In this document: positions 1 to 11,115 of the stretch, in pieces
Numbering within the stretch: the stretch's first letter is position 1
Layout: each line of letters begins with the position of its first letter
Source: CAWCTB01 sp963798275
GTDB lineage: Bacteria > Acidobacteriota > Terriglobia > Terriglobales > Acidobacteriaceae
Reading direction: 5' to 3'
Assembly: GCA_963798275.1 (NCBI GenBank)
Contig: CAWCTB010000023.1
Span: 105,500-169,499 of the forward strand
DNA length: 64,000 nucleotides
The notes under the pieces: generated by a model
The model's input: only the letters and a program-made list of their open reading frames with translations
The model's database searches: none
What the model was told of the DNA's origin: nothing
Translations under genes and position numbers: made by a program

Positions 1-187
1 ATTGCCAATAGGTGAATCGCCTGCCATGTACGTCTCGACAAACAGTGATGCAAGGGGACTCTTCCTCCAGTCACACGTTCGTTGGGATACCAAGGCAACC
101 CAAGGGGGGAACTTCGATCATAGCGGAAGTACGGGCGAGCGTCCACGGAAACTCTCCCGTACTTCTTCTCTTTTTCCGCCAGGATTA

Positions 188-1573
188 CTACTTACCCTCG
201 CCCAGAAGCTGGAAGAAACGAATGATGGACTCGATTCCGCGATAGAAGTTCGGAATGTGAAACTTCTCGTTGGGAGCGTGCAGGTTGTCGTCCGGCAGCC
301 CCATGCCCATCATAATGCTGGGAATCTTCAAGTCCTTCTCGAACTGGGTGACGATCGGAATCGATCCGCCGGAGCGGATGTAGACCGTGTCTTTGCCGAA
401 GACTTCATGCATGGCTTTGACTGACGCCCGAGCGTACGGATTGTCTGTGTTGACCACGCAGGCCGGCCCCTTGCTGTGCACCTTGATGTTCAACGAGATG
501 CCCTTGGGCGTGATCTTCTTTACGTAATCTGTGTACTTCTTCAGGATGTCGTCGGCGTCCTGGTCGGGAACCAGGCGCATCGACACCTTGGCTGACGCGC
601 GGGCTGGGATGACCGTTTTCGCGCCCGGAGCGGTGAAGCCGCCGGGCATTCCGTGGACTTCCAACGTAGGACGGGCCCAGGTGCGGTACAACACCGAATA
701 GCCGGGCTCGCCGGTCAAGACATTCGATCCCACTTCGCTTTTGCGGTACTCCTCTTCGTTGAACGGCAGGCTCGCCCAAGCCTTCAGTTCGTCGTCAGTC
801 GGCTTCTGCACGTCGTCGTAAAAGCCGGGGATCAGGATCTTGCCGTCGGCATCCTTCAACTTGCTGATGATTTCGACCAGTCCGAACAGGGGGTTGGGTG
901 CCGCGCCGCCGTAAACGCCGGAATGTAAGTCGGTCTTGGAGCCTTGGGCCTCCAGTTCGGTATAAAGCAGTCCGCGTAGGCCCACGCAGAGGGTAGGAAG
1001 GTCAGGCGCGAACAGTTCGGTGTCGGTCACCAGGGCGAAGTCCGCCTTGAGTTTCGGCGAAGTGGCATTTTTCTTGACGTACTCTTCGATGCTCTCGCCG
1101 CCGACTTCCTCCTCGCCTTCTATCAGTACCCTGACGTTGATGGGGAGCTTGCCACCGCCGGCCTTGAACAGGGACTCGAATGCCTTGAGCTGCATCCAGA
1201 GCTGGCCCTTGTCGTCGACCGCGCCGCGGGCGTAGATGTTCTGGTTGCGCTCCGTCGGCTCGAACGGCGGGGTGAGCCATTCGTCCAGCGGTTCGGCGGG
1301 TTGGACGTCGTAGTGGGCATAGCAGAGTGCCGTTGGCTTGCCGGCGGCGTGGAGCCAGTCGGCGTAAACCAGCGGGTGACCTTTGGTTGCGATGATTTCG
1401 ACATTCTCGAAGCCGATCCGCTTCAGGTCGTCGGCGACAAGCTGTGCGGCTTTTTGGACGTCGCCCTTGTGCTCGTCGGCGGTACTGACGCTGGGAATAC
1501 GCAGGAAGTCTTTGAGCTCGTTGAGGAATCGGGGTTGATTTTCGCGGGCATAAGAAATGGCCGTAGATGACAT
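188..1573 (-). CDS. M20 family dipeptidase (metallopeptidase)
   Basis: A 461-residue zinc exopeptidase of the M20 (ArgE/DapE/CPG2/carnosinase-like) family that probably hydrolyses dipeptides in the cytoplasm. Visible motifs are CYAHYDVQP (metal-ligand His and the following Asp) near residue 95, ARGAVDDKGQ (bridging Asp) near 125, and EGEEEVGG (catalytic Glu pair) near 160, followed by the lid/dimerisation domain and a late metal His (DNLHAPNEKF). No signal peptide is seen. A start ten codons further upstream is possible, but the ATG at 1573 is preceded by AAAAGGAG with a 9-base spacer, so I use it. The reading frame is intact. The gene diverges from sthA across a 261-base gap. Substrate cannot be told from sequence. 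Confidence 0.9.
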   Translation of the reverse strand: MSSTAISYARENQPRFLNELKDFLRIPSVSTADEHKGDVQKAAQLVADDLKRIGFENVEIIATKGHPLVYADWLHAAGKPTALCYAHYDVQPAEPLDEWLTPPFEPTERNQNIYARGAVDDKGQLWMQLKAFESLFKAGGGKLPINVRVLIEGEEEVGGESIEEYVKKNATSPKLKADFALVTDTELFAPDLPTLCVGLRGLLYTELEAQGSKTDLHSGVYGGAAPNPLFGLVEIISKLKDADGKILIPGFYDDVQKPTDDELKAWASLPFNEEEYRKSEVGSNVLTGEPGYSVLYRTWARPTLEVHGMPGGFTAPGAKTVIPARASAKVSMRLVPDQDADDILKKYTDYVKKITPKGISLNIKVHSKGPACVVNTDNPYARASVKAMHEVFGKDTVYIRSGGSIPIVTQFEKDLKIPSIMMGMGLPDDNLHAPNEKFHIPNFYRGIESIIRFFQLLGEGK

Positions 1574-1834
1574 GGAGAGATACTCCTTTTTTGAGAAGAC
1601 CATCGCGTACTAGAGATGAAGAACGCGGATGAACAAACATAAAAGTATATCGCAGGGCTGGCGGGGGGCGAGACGGATCGAACCATCGTAGGCTAGTGCT
1701 TCTCACTTTAGGCTGGCGTTTAGCGCTCGAAGACAGTTAGATCAAATTCCTGTGATAGACGGATTGCGGGAAGCGTTCGGCTTCCGTTCGCCTGAAAATG
1801 GTGGTAGCTTCAAGGCTCTGGGCATCAGCATTCG

Positions 1835-3280
1835 GTGTCGGCACCCGGGTTATCAGCTTCCGGTCAACGCTTCGATATCAGTATGCAAGGTAGCGGCAAC
1901 AATTCGTTTGACCTGGTGGTGATCGGCAGCGGTCCTGCCGGACAGAAGGCTGCGATTTGCGCGGCAAAGTTGCGCAAGAAAGTCGCCGTCATCGAGCGCA
2001 AGCGCAGCATCGGTGGGGTTTGCGTCAATACCGGTACGATTCCCAGCAAAACGTTGCGCGAGGCGATCCTGTATCTCAGCGGTCTGCGCCAGCGTTCGTT
2101 CTACGGCCGCGGCTATGCTCTGAAAGACAACATCTGCATGCAGGACCTGGTGTTTCGCGCCGAGGCGGTCATGGGGCGCGAGATCGAAGTGATCAAGTCG
2201 CAGTTACGCCGGAATCGCGTGGCTGTCTTTGAGGGCAGTGGGCGTTTCACTGGCGACCACACCGTGGAGGTGGCGAACGATAGCGGATTAACCATTCTCG
2301 AAGGGGCCAACTTCGTGATCGCCTGCGGCACGCGGCCGGCGCACGACGCGCAGATTCCCATTGACGGCAAACGGATCTTCGACTCCGACCAGGTGCACGA
2401 GCTGCAGGATCTGCCGCGGGAACTGATTGTGGTGGGTGCGGGCATCATCGGCCTGGAGTACGCGTCGATGTTTGCGGCGCTGGGGGTGAAGGTCACTCTG
2501 CTGGATCAACGTCCGGTGCTACTGGATTTTGCCGACCGGGAAATCGTCGAGAGCCTTTGCTTTCAATTGCGGCAACTGGGCACGGTGTTCCGCCTGGGCG
2601 AGAGAGTGGTCTCGATTGGACTCGATGATGACCGCGACCGCGTCTTTGCCAAGCTGGAGAGCGGAAAGACGGTGCATGGGCAGGCCCTTCTGTATGCGGT
2701 GGGACGCACCGCGAACAGCGACCAGTTGAACTTGCAGGCGATCGGACTGACTCCGGATGGACGGGGCAAGATCACGGTGAACGAGAATTTTCAGACCGAA
2801 GTGCCGTATGTGTATGCTGCCGGTGATGTCATCGGCTTTCCGGCATTGGCCAGCACCTCGATGGAGCAGGGGCGACTCGCCAGTTCGCACATCTTCGGCT
2901 TGCCGGGCAAAATGCCTCCTAACCTGATTCCGTATGGGGTCTACACTATCCCTGAAATCTCCATGGTTGGACCCACCGAAGAGCAGCTCACAAAAGACAA
3001 GATTCCGTACGAGGTAGGTATCGCACGCTACGCGGAACTGGCGAAAGGGCAGATGCTCGGCGATGACCAGGGATTCCTCAAGCTGATCTTCGATCCGACC
3101 AGCCTAAAGTTGCTCGGCGTGCATATCATCGGCGACCGCGCCGCCGAAATTGTCCATATCGGCCAGGTCGTATTGGCGATGGGCGGAACGATTGAATATT
3201 TCCGCGACACGGTCTTCAACTATCCGACGCTGGCGGAAGCGTTCAAAGTTGCAGCTCTGGATGGGTTGAACAAGCTCTAA
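1835..3280 (+). CDS. sthA: Soluble (Si-specific) NAD(P)+ transhydrogenase
   Basis: FAD-dependent soluble pyridine nucleotide transhydrogenase, which moves hydride between NADPH and NAD+ in the cytoplasm. It has the dinucleotide-binding motif VVIGSGPAGQ near residue 28, the GGVCVNTGTIPSKT segment near 60, a second Rossmann motif (VVGAGIIGLEYA), the FAD-binding YAAGDVIGFP and a C-terminal dimerisation domain. The key distinction from dihydrolipoamide dehydrogenase and glutathione reductase is that the CxxxxC redox pair is CVNTGT here, with the second Cys replaced by Thr, as is typical of SthA. The listed start is a GTG. An ATG at 1883 (MQGSGNNSFDLV) lies just before the core domain and is a credible alternative; neither has a strong ribosome-binding site. 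The frame is intact and convergent with the next gene (3-base gap). Confidence 0.92.
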   Translation: MSAPGLSASGQRFDISMQGSGNNSFDLVVIGSGPAGQKAAICAAKLRKKVAVIERKRSIGGVCVNTGTIPSKTLREAILYLSGLRQRSFYGRGYALKDNICMQDLVFRAEAVMGREIEVIKSQLRRNRVAVFEGSGRFTGDHTVEVANDSGLTILEGANFVIACGTRPAHDAQIPIDGKRIFDSDQVHELQDLPRELIVVGAGIIGLEYASMFAALGVKVTLLDQRPVLLDFADREIVESLCFQLRQLGTVFRLGERVVSIGLDDDRDRVFAKLESGKTVHGQALLYAVGRTANSDQLNLQAIGLTPDGRGKITVNENFQTEVPYVYAAGDVIGFPALASTSMEQGRLASSHIFGLPGKMPPNLIPYGVYTIPEISMVGPTEEQLTKDKIPYEVGIARYAELAKGQMLGDDQGFLKLIFDPTSLKLLGVHIIGDRAAEIVHIGQVVLAMGGTIEYFRDTVFNYPTLAEAFKVAALDGLNKL

Positions 3281-3283
3281 ACC

Positions 3284-4090
3284 TTAGGGCGATTGTGCTG
3301 CGGCTGACGCGCCACTGCCGCGCAGCGCCTCTTCAATTGCCTTCTGAGCCAGGGGAGCCATGATGCGATAGCCGGCGTCGTTGGGATGCAGGCCGTCGAT
3401 CGCCAGCTCTGACTTCATCATGTTGCGCGAGTCGGCCATGGCGTTGAAATAGTCGAGATACCCTGCGCCGTTGATATCGCAGTAATTCTTGATCCAGCGA
3501 TTCAGCTCCAGAATCTTTTCGGTTTCACGTCCATAGTAGAGTTCCGCGGCATGCTCGCTGTAGTTGTTCGTCGGCATAACGGATGAGAAGACGACGCCGA
3601 TCTGGTGGGCGCGCGCCAGCTCCGCCATGGAAGCGTAGTTTGCTTCGATGTCTGCCAGCGACATGGGCCCGGTGTTGCCCGCGATGTCGTTGGTTCCGGC
3701 AAGGATCACCACCACCTTCGGTTTCAGGTCGATCACGTCCTGGCGAAAGCGCACCAGCATTTGCGCTGTTGTCTGGCCGCTGATGCCGCGATTCACGTAC
3801 GGTTTGCCGGGAAAGTACTCCGGCAGCTTCCACCCGTCGGTGATGGAATCTCCCATGAAGACGACGCGCCTCTCACTCGCCACGGGAGGGGGCAACGCAG
3901 CGTTTGCTTCACGGTATCGCCCGAGATTGCCGAAGTCGTTCATAAAGAGCGGAATCTGCCGCTCGCGGTAGAGTTCGAGCGCCTGAACGCCGCGAATCGC
4001 CGCATCGGACGACGGTTGCGATTGTTGAGCAAAAAGGGTGGAAACCGGCGGGGCGAAGAGCAGGGCGATGATCAGCACAGAGCGAGGCAT
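3284..4090 (-). CDS. Secreted SGNH/GDSL-type hydrolase
   Basis: A 268-residue esterase/lipase-like hydrolase of the SGNH superfamily, predicted to be exported: residues 1-21 form a hydrophobic signal peptide ending near LFAQQ. All four SGNH blocks are visible: FMGDSITDGW (nucleophile Ser), RGISGQTT (Gly), LAGTNDIAGN (Asn) and DGLHPNDAGY (catalytic Asp and His). The family includes acetylxylan esterases, rhamnogalacturonan acetylesterases and lysophospholipases; the substrate is not determinable here. The frame is intact. It is convergent with sthA and divergent from the small gene at 4174. Confidence 0.88.
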   Translation of the reverse strand: MPRSVLIIALLFAPPVSTLFAQQSQPSSDAAIRGVQALELYRERQIPLFMNDFGNLGRYREANAALPPPVASERRVVFMGDSITDGWKLPEYFPGKPYVNRGISGQTTAQMLVRFRQDVIDLKPKVVVILAGTNDIAGNTGPMSLADIEANYASMAELARAHQIGVVFSSVMPTNNYSEHAAELYYGRETEKILELNRWIKNYCDINGAGYLDYFNAMADSRNMMKSELAIDGLHPNDAGYRIMAPLAQKAIEEALRGSGASAAAQSP

Positions 4091-4173
4091 GAGGGCAACA
4101 TATCACCTGTTGCCGCATCGGTGGACTTCACATGCGCGTCACAACTACGGCGAGCTTTTGATATGCTGCGACC

Positions 4174-4470
4174 ATGAACCTCGAGGAACTGCGATCGTCG
4201 TTGTCTGATGACACGCCGCCGGCCAGATTGTCACGAGCTCTGGCCGGCTTGTGGTGGGACGCCAAAGGCGACTGGACGCGGGCGCATGAATCCGCGCAGG
4301 AGGACGAAGGTCCCGCTGGGGCGTGGGTTCACGCCTACCTTCACCGCAAAGAAGGCGATTCGCCTAACGCTGCTTACTGGTATCAGCGAGCGGGTCGTCC
4401 CGTGGCGCAGAGCCCCCTCGACGACGAGTGGGCCGAAATTGCAAAGACGTTGCTCGCCAGCACGGATTAG
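4174..4470 (+). CDS. Small conserved hypothetical protein (98 aa)
   Basis: A 98-residue soluble acidic protein with no signal peptide or membrane segment. It is rich in Trp and has a core reading GLWWDAKGDWTRAHESAQ and GAWVHAYLHRKEGD followed by NAAYWYQRAG. I recall this as a recurring short hypothetical family with Trp/His-rich helices, but I know no function. It is a single-gene transcription unit with a hairpin about 40 bases downstream (4511-4530). The frame is intact and composition matches the surroundings. Confidence 0.75.
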   Translation: MNLEELRSSLSDDTPPARLSRALAGLWWDAKGDWTRAHESAQEDEGPAGAWVHAYLHRKEGDSPNAAYWYQRAGRPVAQSPLDDEWAEIAKTLLASTD

Positions 4471-4510
4471 AAACAGCAAAACCAGTAACTCCGCGGACGA
4501 ACGAGAAGAA

Positions 4511-4530
4511 GGCCCGCATATCGGCGGGCC
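4511..4530. terminator. Probable bidirectional transcription terminator
   Basis: A perfect 7-bp inverted repeat GGCCCGC/GCGGGCC with a 6-base loop lies between the convergent ends of the 98-aa gene and the BNR-repeat gene. On the minus strand it is followed by the T-rich TTCTTCTCGT, so it fits best as the terminator of the minus-strand gene; it can also stop plus-strand transcription. Confidence 0.6.
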
Positions 4531-4557
4531 TGAGAGACCGTCCTCGCTTTCACGTTG

Positions 4558-7500
4558 TCAGTCTTCGTCTTTGTTGGTGGTGATGCCAGGAGTCTTTTCC
4601 AGCGAGCCTGGACCGATCCAGGGCAACTCCGTTATTCCGAGCTGCGACTTCAACTGAGGAACATCGGTGCTCTGGAATGTTTTCCAGCGGCCGATCATTT
4701 CCGCCGTCGAACTCTGCAGCTTGGGCACGGCCTGCGCGGCTTGTGGTGTGGGAGCGACATCGGCCTCCTGCAGCATCGATAGCATCTGCAGCAACGACCC
4801 GTGCACACCGGAAAGCGTGTCCAGTTGCGCCCCGCGCCGCCGTCGTCCCTCACCACCCATCAGCGCATCCAATTTCTGACTGAGAGCGTCAATCTTTTCC
4901 GCCTGAGGAGTTCCGGCCGCCTTCTCGCGTTGCGCTTTCAACTGCTGGCGCAGCTTACTGGCCTGTTCCATAACGGGTTGCAGTGCCAGCAACTGATCGT
5001 AGACCTGCTTGGAGAGATCAAACTGCTGCTGCAGGCCGTCCAGCGGTGTCTTCACCCGCGGATCCATCTGGATAGTGAGCGGGCGCATGTACTTCTGACC
5101 GTCCACCGTGAGGATAACCGTGTATTTGCCGGGCATGACCCAGGGCGAGGTGGAGGCTGGCGCGGTGTTGTGGTAGATGGCCGCGATGGGGTACTCGGGC
5201 TGAATGCCGGGAACCGGTGGAAGGTGCATGTCCCACAGGAAGCGATGGAAGCCTGCCTGGTTCGACAGCCTCTGCGGCGGACGCACCCAGTAGGCGGGAA
5301 TCGCCAGTTCCGGATCGGGTGGGGGAACCGGATCGTTGCTGGCATAACGGCGCACTACGTTGCCGGCGCTGTCGGCGATTTCCAACACGACCGGCGACGA
5401 GGTTCCGGACTTCAGGTAATAGTCGATCATCGCTCCATCGGGCGGATTAGGGGCAGAAGGGAAATCGGGCGGTAAAGGAGTGTCGCTGTTCGTGTCCCAG
5501 CGCACGCGATAGGTGAGCTGCGGCGCAAACAGGTACGCGTTGGCCGCAAGTGCGCTGGCATCGAGCTGACGCAGCGGCGTGATGTTATCGAGAATCCAAA
5601 AGCCGCGACCGTGAGTGGCGGCCAAGAGGTCGTCGTCCTTGATGGCCAGGTCGCGCACCGAGGTTGCCGGCATATTGAGGCGCAACATCTGCCAGTGGTC
5701 ACCTTCATCGAACGAAACGTAGACAGCGCGCTCGGTCCCGGCGAACAGCAAGCCCTTGCGCTTGGGATCCTCGCGAACCGCGTTGACATTTTCATCTGCC
5801 GGAATGCCGGTGACGATGTCCGTCCAGGTCTTGCCGCCATCATGGGTGCGCAGAATGCGAGGACGAAGGTCGTCGAGCCGCAGCGTGTTGATGGCGGCGT
5901 AGGCGGTTTGCGGGTCGCTGTGGCTGGCCTCAAGTATGGAGACCTTCTGCCAAGCGCCAAGCTGCGGGGGAGTGACATTTTCCCAGTGCGCACCGCCATC
6001 GGTGGTGACCCAGATCAGGCCGTCGTCGGTTCCCGCCCACAGGCGATTGATGTCGAGGGGAGAGGGAGCCAGCGCGTAAATGACCCCGCGTTGGGTGGGC
6101 TGGGCCGACGGTTCAGACTTGAAGATGCCGACACTCGCAGGCACCTCCCAGGTCTTACGGGTCAAGTCAGGACTGATCTGCTTCCAGTTCCGTCCGCCGT
6201 CGCTGGTGGACCACAGAGTATTGGAAGCGAAGTACAAAATATGCGGGTCGACCGGCGAGAAGATGACCGGCTCGGTGCGCACCACCCGGAAATCGGGAGG
6301 ACGGATGGCAACGGGCATGACGTTCTGCGCCTGCCCGGTGCGGCGGTCGTAGCGCGTCAGCTTGCCGCCGTAGACGATGTCAGGGTCGAGCGGGTCGGCG
6401 GCAACATAGCCGTATTCTTCCGCCGCGACGGGATGCCATTCGCGGAAGGTGATCTCGCCGTCATTGCCGCGGCTGGCCACGCAGGCCGATCCACTTTCCT
6501 GCTGCCCGCCGCACACGCGGTATGGGAATGCGTTGTCGGCGCTCACGTGGTACATCTGCGCCGTGGACTGGTTGTACCAGGAACTCCACGACTCGCCGCC
6601 GTTGACCGTGACGATCGCGCCCTGATCGCTGGTAATCAGAATAATTTTGGGATCGTTGGGATTGATCCAGATGTTCTGGTAGTCGTCGCCACCGGGAGCG
6701 CCGCGGAAGCCCGTCCAGGTTTTGCCGCCGTCGGTCGACTTCCAGGTGACTGTGGATGTCATGTATACGACGTTGGGGTCCTTTGGATCTAGCATCGGAA
6801 CCGGCAGGTCCCCGCCGCCAATGCGGCCCCTGGGCCGCGGATCGGTTGTTGCCACTGTCCAGGTAGCACCAGCGTCGCTGGAGCGGTACAGGTCAACGTT
6901 ATCTTTCGTGGCAACCGAGGCGAACAGATGTTTGGGGTCGCTGGCGGCAACCGTCACATACGCTTGCACGATGCCGTCGGGCAGTCCACCTGCCAGTTGC
7001 TTCCAGGTCGAGCCGCCATCGGTGGACTTGTAGATTCCGCCGCCGGTTCCATTCCAGGCAGCGTTCTCCCAGGGCCCTTCGCGCGCCTCCCACAATGTGG
7101 CATAGACAATCTGTGGATCAGCAGGGTCGATCACAACTCCCGCCGCGCCGATGTTTTCATTTTTCTGCAGAACGGGCTCAAAGTGCAGTCCTCCATCCGT
7201 GGAGCGATAAACCCCACGCTCGGGATTGGGCCCGTAAGGATGGCCCGCGACCGCAACGAAGAGTCGATTGGGATCGTGTGGATCGACGGCCATCTGCGAA
7301 ATCTGCTGGCCGTCGCGCAGAGCCAAGATGCGTCCAGGTTTTGCCGGCATCGGTCGATTTGTAGATGCCGTCGCCGACCGAGAGATCGGGCCGGTGCAGT
7401 CCTTCGCCGCTGCCGACATAGATGACACTGGGGTCGGACGGAGACACCACGATTGCACCGATCGACCCGGTGGGCTGATCGTCGAAGATGGGCTGCCAAG

Positions 7501-7729
7501 TGCGCCCGAAGTCATCGGTCTTCCAGACGCCGCCATTGACTGCACCGACATAGAACACATTGGGCTGGCTGGGGACGCCGGCGGCAGCGCGAGTGCGTCC
7601 GCCACGCAACGGACCGATGCTGCGCCAACCCATTTCTCCCAGCATGTGAGTATCGATTTGCGATTGAGTGAAAGCGGGAAGAGCAGCGGCGAGGAGAAGA
7701 GGGAGGATTGCCAGCTTGGATAGTTTCAT
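4558..7729 (-). CDS. Secreted sortilin/VPS10-like BNR-repeat protein (frameshifted)
   Basis: A roughly 1,050-residue exported protein made of BNR (Asp-box)/sortilin-type beta-propeller repeats. Repeated motifs of the type STDGGxTW, SxDPxxVYVG and GVYRSTDGG occur throughout the first 750 residues, followed by a C-terminal region with a long helical segment. The ATG at 7729 starts MKLSKLAILPLLLAAALPAF, a clear signal peptide. One extra base near 7318-7327 splits it: residues up to GKTWTHLG are in one frame and LRDGQQISQ onward in another; removing one base restores a smooth fit. Annotation pipelines often call this family glycosyl hydrolase, but I see no glycosidase catalytic set; a structural or ligand-binding role in the envelope is as likely. 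A paralogue is transcribed divergently from 7849. Confidence 0.8.
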
Positions 7730-7848
7730 CGATGTGCGTTGCGTCCTTCGGTATGGGGGTGGCGAGTGTCGTTTCCGCAACGCGAAGTGTAATCTATTTG
7801 CAACCTATCTTGCAGGGGTTGAGGAATCAGCGATTGACGGGTACGATC

Positions 7849-10800
7849 TTGCGCCGTTCTTTTCTTACTGCATTTCTTCTCATTCTCATGGGCCCCGCTC
7901 ATGCGCAATCGGCTCTGCCCGACTTGGGAGGAGCGTTGCAATGGCGCATGATTGGCCCATTCCGGGGCGGTCGCGTAGTCGCAGTAGCAGGTGTGCCGGG
8001 CGATGGCAGTACGTATTACTTTGGCTCGGTCGGCGGAGGAATCTGGAAATCGCCGAATGCCGGGGTAACGTGGCAGCCGATTTTCGACAACACGCCGATC
8101 GCCTCCATTGGTGCGCTGGCAGTCTCTGCCTCCAACCCCAACGTGATCTACGCTGGAACCGGCGAATCGGACATTCGTGCCGATCTGTCAACCGGAGACG
8201 GTGTGTACAAGTCCACCGACGGCGGCAAGACGTGGGCTAGCGTCGGACTCCGCGAGTCGCGGCAGATCAGCCGAATCGTGATCGATCCCGGCAATCCTGA
8301 TGTGGTGTATGTGGGAGTGCTCGGACATGCGTACGGACCAAACCCGGAGCGTGGGGTGTACAAGTCGATCGACGGCGGGAAGAGTTGGAAGCAAGTTCTC
8401 GGCAAAGGCCCGGATGCTGGTGTTTCCGACATGGCACTCGCCACGGCCCATCCCAACATCTTGTTTTCCGGTTTGTGGAACGCACATCGTCCGCCGTGGA
8501 GCACCTACGCGCCTTTGGAGGGACCGGGCGGTGGGCTCTACCGATCGACCGATGGCGGTGACAACTGGGCGCAGCTTTCCGGAAATGGCTTACCCGAAGG
8601 CCAGTGGGGCCGGGTCGGCGTTGCCGTGGCTGCTGATGGCAAGCGTGTCTATGCGCTGATCGATGCGGGCAAAAAGTCCGGTTTGTATCGCTCCGACGAC
8701 AGCGGCGACAACTGGACGCTTGCCAACAGCGATTCCCGTCTGACCAGCCGCGCGTGGTACTTCAACTGGCTGACTATCGATCCGGGAAATCCAGATGTGG
8801 TTTATTTTCCCAACGTCGCGCTATATCGCACCGAAGATGGAGGCAAGACGATCTCAATCGTTCGTGGCGCGCCTGGCGGCGACGACTATCACGATCTGTG
8901 GATCGATCCGAAGAATTCGGCCCACATGATTCTGGGTACGGACCAGGGAGCGACCATCAGCCTCGATCGCGGCGCCACCTGGTCGTCCTGGTACAACCAG
9001 CCAGTCGGCCAGTTCTACCACGTCACCACCGACAACCAGTTTCCCGTATGCGGTGTACGGCGCGCAGCAGGATAGCGGCAGTGCCGCCGTGTACAGCCGC
9101 ACCGACCACGGCCAGATCACCGCGCGTGACTGGTTCCTGATCGGCGGTGGCGAGAGCGGGTATGTCGTCGTGGACAAGAACGATCCCAACATTCTCTATG
9201 CAACCGGAACATACGGCAGTGTCGTCCGCTACGACCGCCGCACCTCGCTGAGCCAGAACATCGAGCCTTGGCCGATGCCGAGTTGGGGAACCGAAATCTC
9301 CGGCCGAAAGTATCGCGACCCGTGGACGCCGGTGCTGGTGCAATCGCCCGTCGAGAACGCCTTGTACCTCGGAACCCAGTTCGTAATGAAGACGACCGAC
9401 GGCGGCCTGCATTGGGAGAAGATCAGTCCCGATCTGACCGGAGCCTCGCCGGAAGCCACGTCGGCCAAGAGCTCCGAGCCTGTGACTGCGGCAAATGCAA
9501 AGCAGCTCGGCTATGGAGTGGTGTACACCATCGCGCCGTCTCCACTGAATCCGGAACTGATCTGGGCCGGCAGCGACACCGGATTGCTTCACGTCACTCG
9601 CGATGGAGGGAAGAGCTGGCAGAATGTAACCCCGCCCGGCGTGACCGACTGGAGCAAGGTGACGATGATCGAAGCGTCGCACTTCGATCCGGCGACGGCC
9701 TACGCCGCGGTTGACCGGCACCGTCTCGACGATCGGCGGCCATACCTGTATCGCACACGCGACTATGGCAAGACTTGGCAGGAGATCACAAGTGGTATCG
9801 GTGCGACATCTTTCTTGAACGCTATCCGGGAGGACACGCAGACCAAGGGTTTGCTGTTTGCCGGCACCGAACTGGGCGTCTACGTCTCACTGGATGACGG
9901 CGACCAATGGCAGTCCCTGCAGCTCAACTTGCCCGTGACCTCGGTTCGGGATATTGCCGTTCACGGCGACGATCTGGTCATTGCCACTCACGGTCGCGCC
10001 TTCTGGATTCTCGACAATATGGCGCTGCTGCGGCAGCTCAAGCGTGAACGATGTGACTGGGCCGCGATTATTCGCACCCGCGACTGCCGTCCGAACTGAC
10101 AATGACCGTTTTCTGGGAACGCCACTGCCCCCGGAGGAGCCGGCGGCGAAGAATCCACCCGACGGGGCCATGCTGGATTACTACCTGCCCACCGGCGCAA
10201 AACAGGTGGAGCTTGAGGTTTCCGACGGCAATGGAAAGCTGGTGCGTCGCGTTAAGAGCGGACAAAAGCCGCCCAAGCGCCCGCCGCTTCCCATCGCGGA
10301 ACGATGGTTCCCGATTGCTTCAATGCTGGACACAACGGCGGGAATGCACCGCTATGTTTGGGACATGCGATGGGGTGCGGCCGGCGACGGCGATCTTGGG
10401 GACGACGAAGGATTCGGCGCTCCGGCCGGACCTCGCGTTGCGCCGGGCAGCTACCAGCTGAAGCTGATTGTGGATGGCAAACCGTTTACAGAGCTGCTGA
10501 AGGTGGTGATGGATCCGAGATCGGCGGCGACGCACGCAGAACTCGACGAGCAACAAAACCTCGGTTTGGAAATTTTTGCGGAGTTGCGCAAAGCGAGTCA
10601 TGTGCAAGCCGAGGTTTCCTCAACCGCAAAGCGCCTGGCCGAAATAAAGCAAAGCATTCAGACGAGCCATCCCGAGTTGCTCACGCAGATCAGTAGTATC
10701 GAGTCGGCGATCGCGCGGATACAGAAGGGAACTCCGGGCGAACCCGGGAGTATCTCAGGACTCAGCGCTGCGGTTACTGGACTCGGTTCTTCGTTACGCG

Positions 10801-11003
10801 TGGTGGAGGGTGGAGATCGCACCCCGCCGGCGCAGGCACTCGACGTCTACCGACAATCGAAGGCTGCTGCCGGCGTGAGCAGTAGCGAATGGCAGAATCT
10901 CAAGGCCGGCGAACTGGCGCAATTGAACCGCGCGCTGGAAAAAGCAGGCCTAAAAGCTAGTTACTATCAAAGTAGTAGACGAAGACAGACGAATCATCTG
11001 TAA
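7849..11003 (+). CDS. Secreted sortilin/VPS10-like BNR-repeat protein, paralogue (frameshifted)
   Basis: A second exported beta-propeller protein of about 1,050 residues, clearly paralogous to the divergent gene starting at 7729: both begin with a signal peptide then RxIGPxRGGR, and share Asp-box repeats (KSTDGGKTW, PNPERGVYKSIDGG) and a C-terminal NPPDGAMxDYYL block. No ATG fits the signal peptide; the TTG at 7849 gives MRRSFLTAFLLILMGPAHAQ and is my choice, with modest confidence. Two single-base insertions break the frame: an extra C in CCC at 9043-9045 (FP|YAVYGAQQ) and an extra A at 10040-10041 (LRQL|SVNDV). The function is unknown; secreted ligand-binding or scaffold roles are inference. 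Confidence 0.78.
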
Positions 11004-11115
11004 CAAATTGAGACGAAAGCGACTACGGACGACTAATTTCTGTCGTGACAGGCTGTAATCGCGGGGTACAATGTGGTGCTCGCAACTCATTCCAGTCTGT
11101 AGCAAGGCTATCGCA

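Noticed and set aside
1835..3280. Dihydrolipoamide dehydrogenase or mercuric reductase
   Set aside because: The second redox Cys of the CxxxxC pair is Thr (CVNTGT), which fits soluble transhydrogenase.
5611..6792. 393-codon plus-strand frame opposite the first BNR protein
   Set aside because: Antisense to well-formed Asp-box repeats; no start signal or domain.
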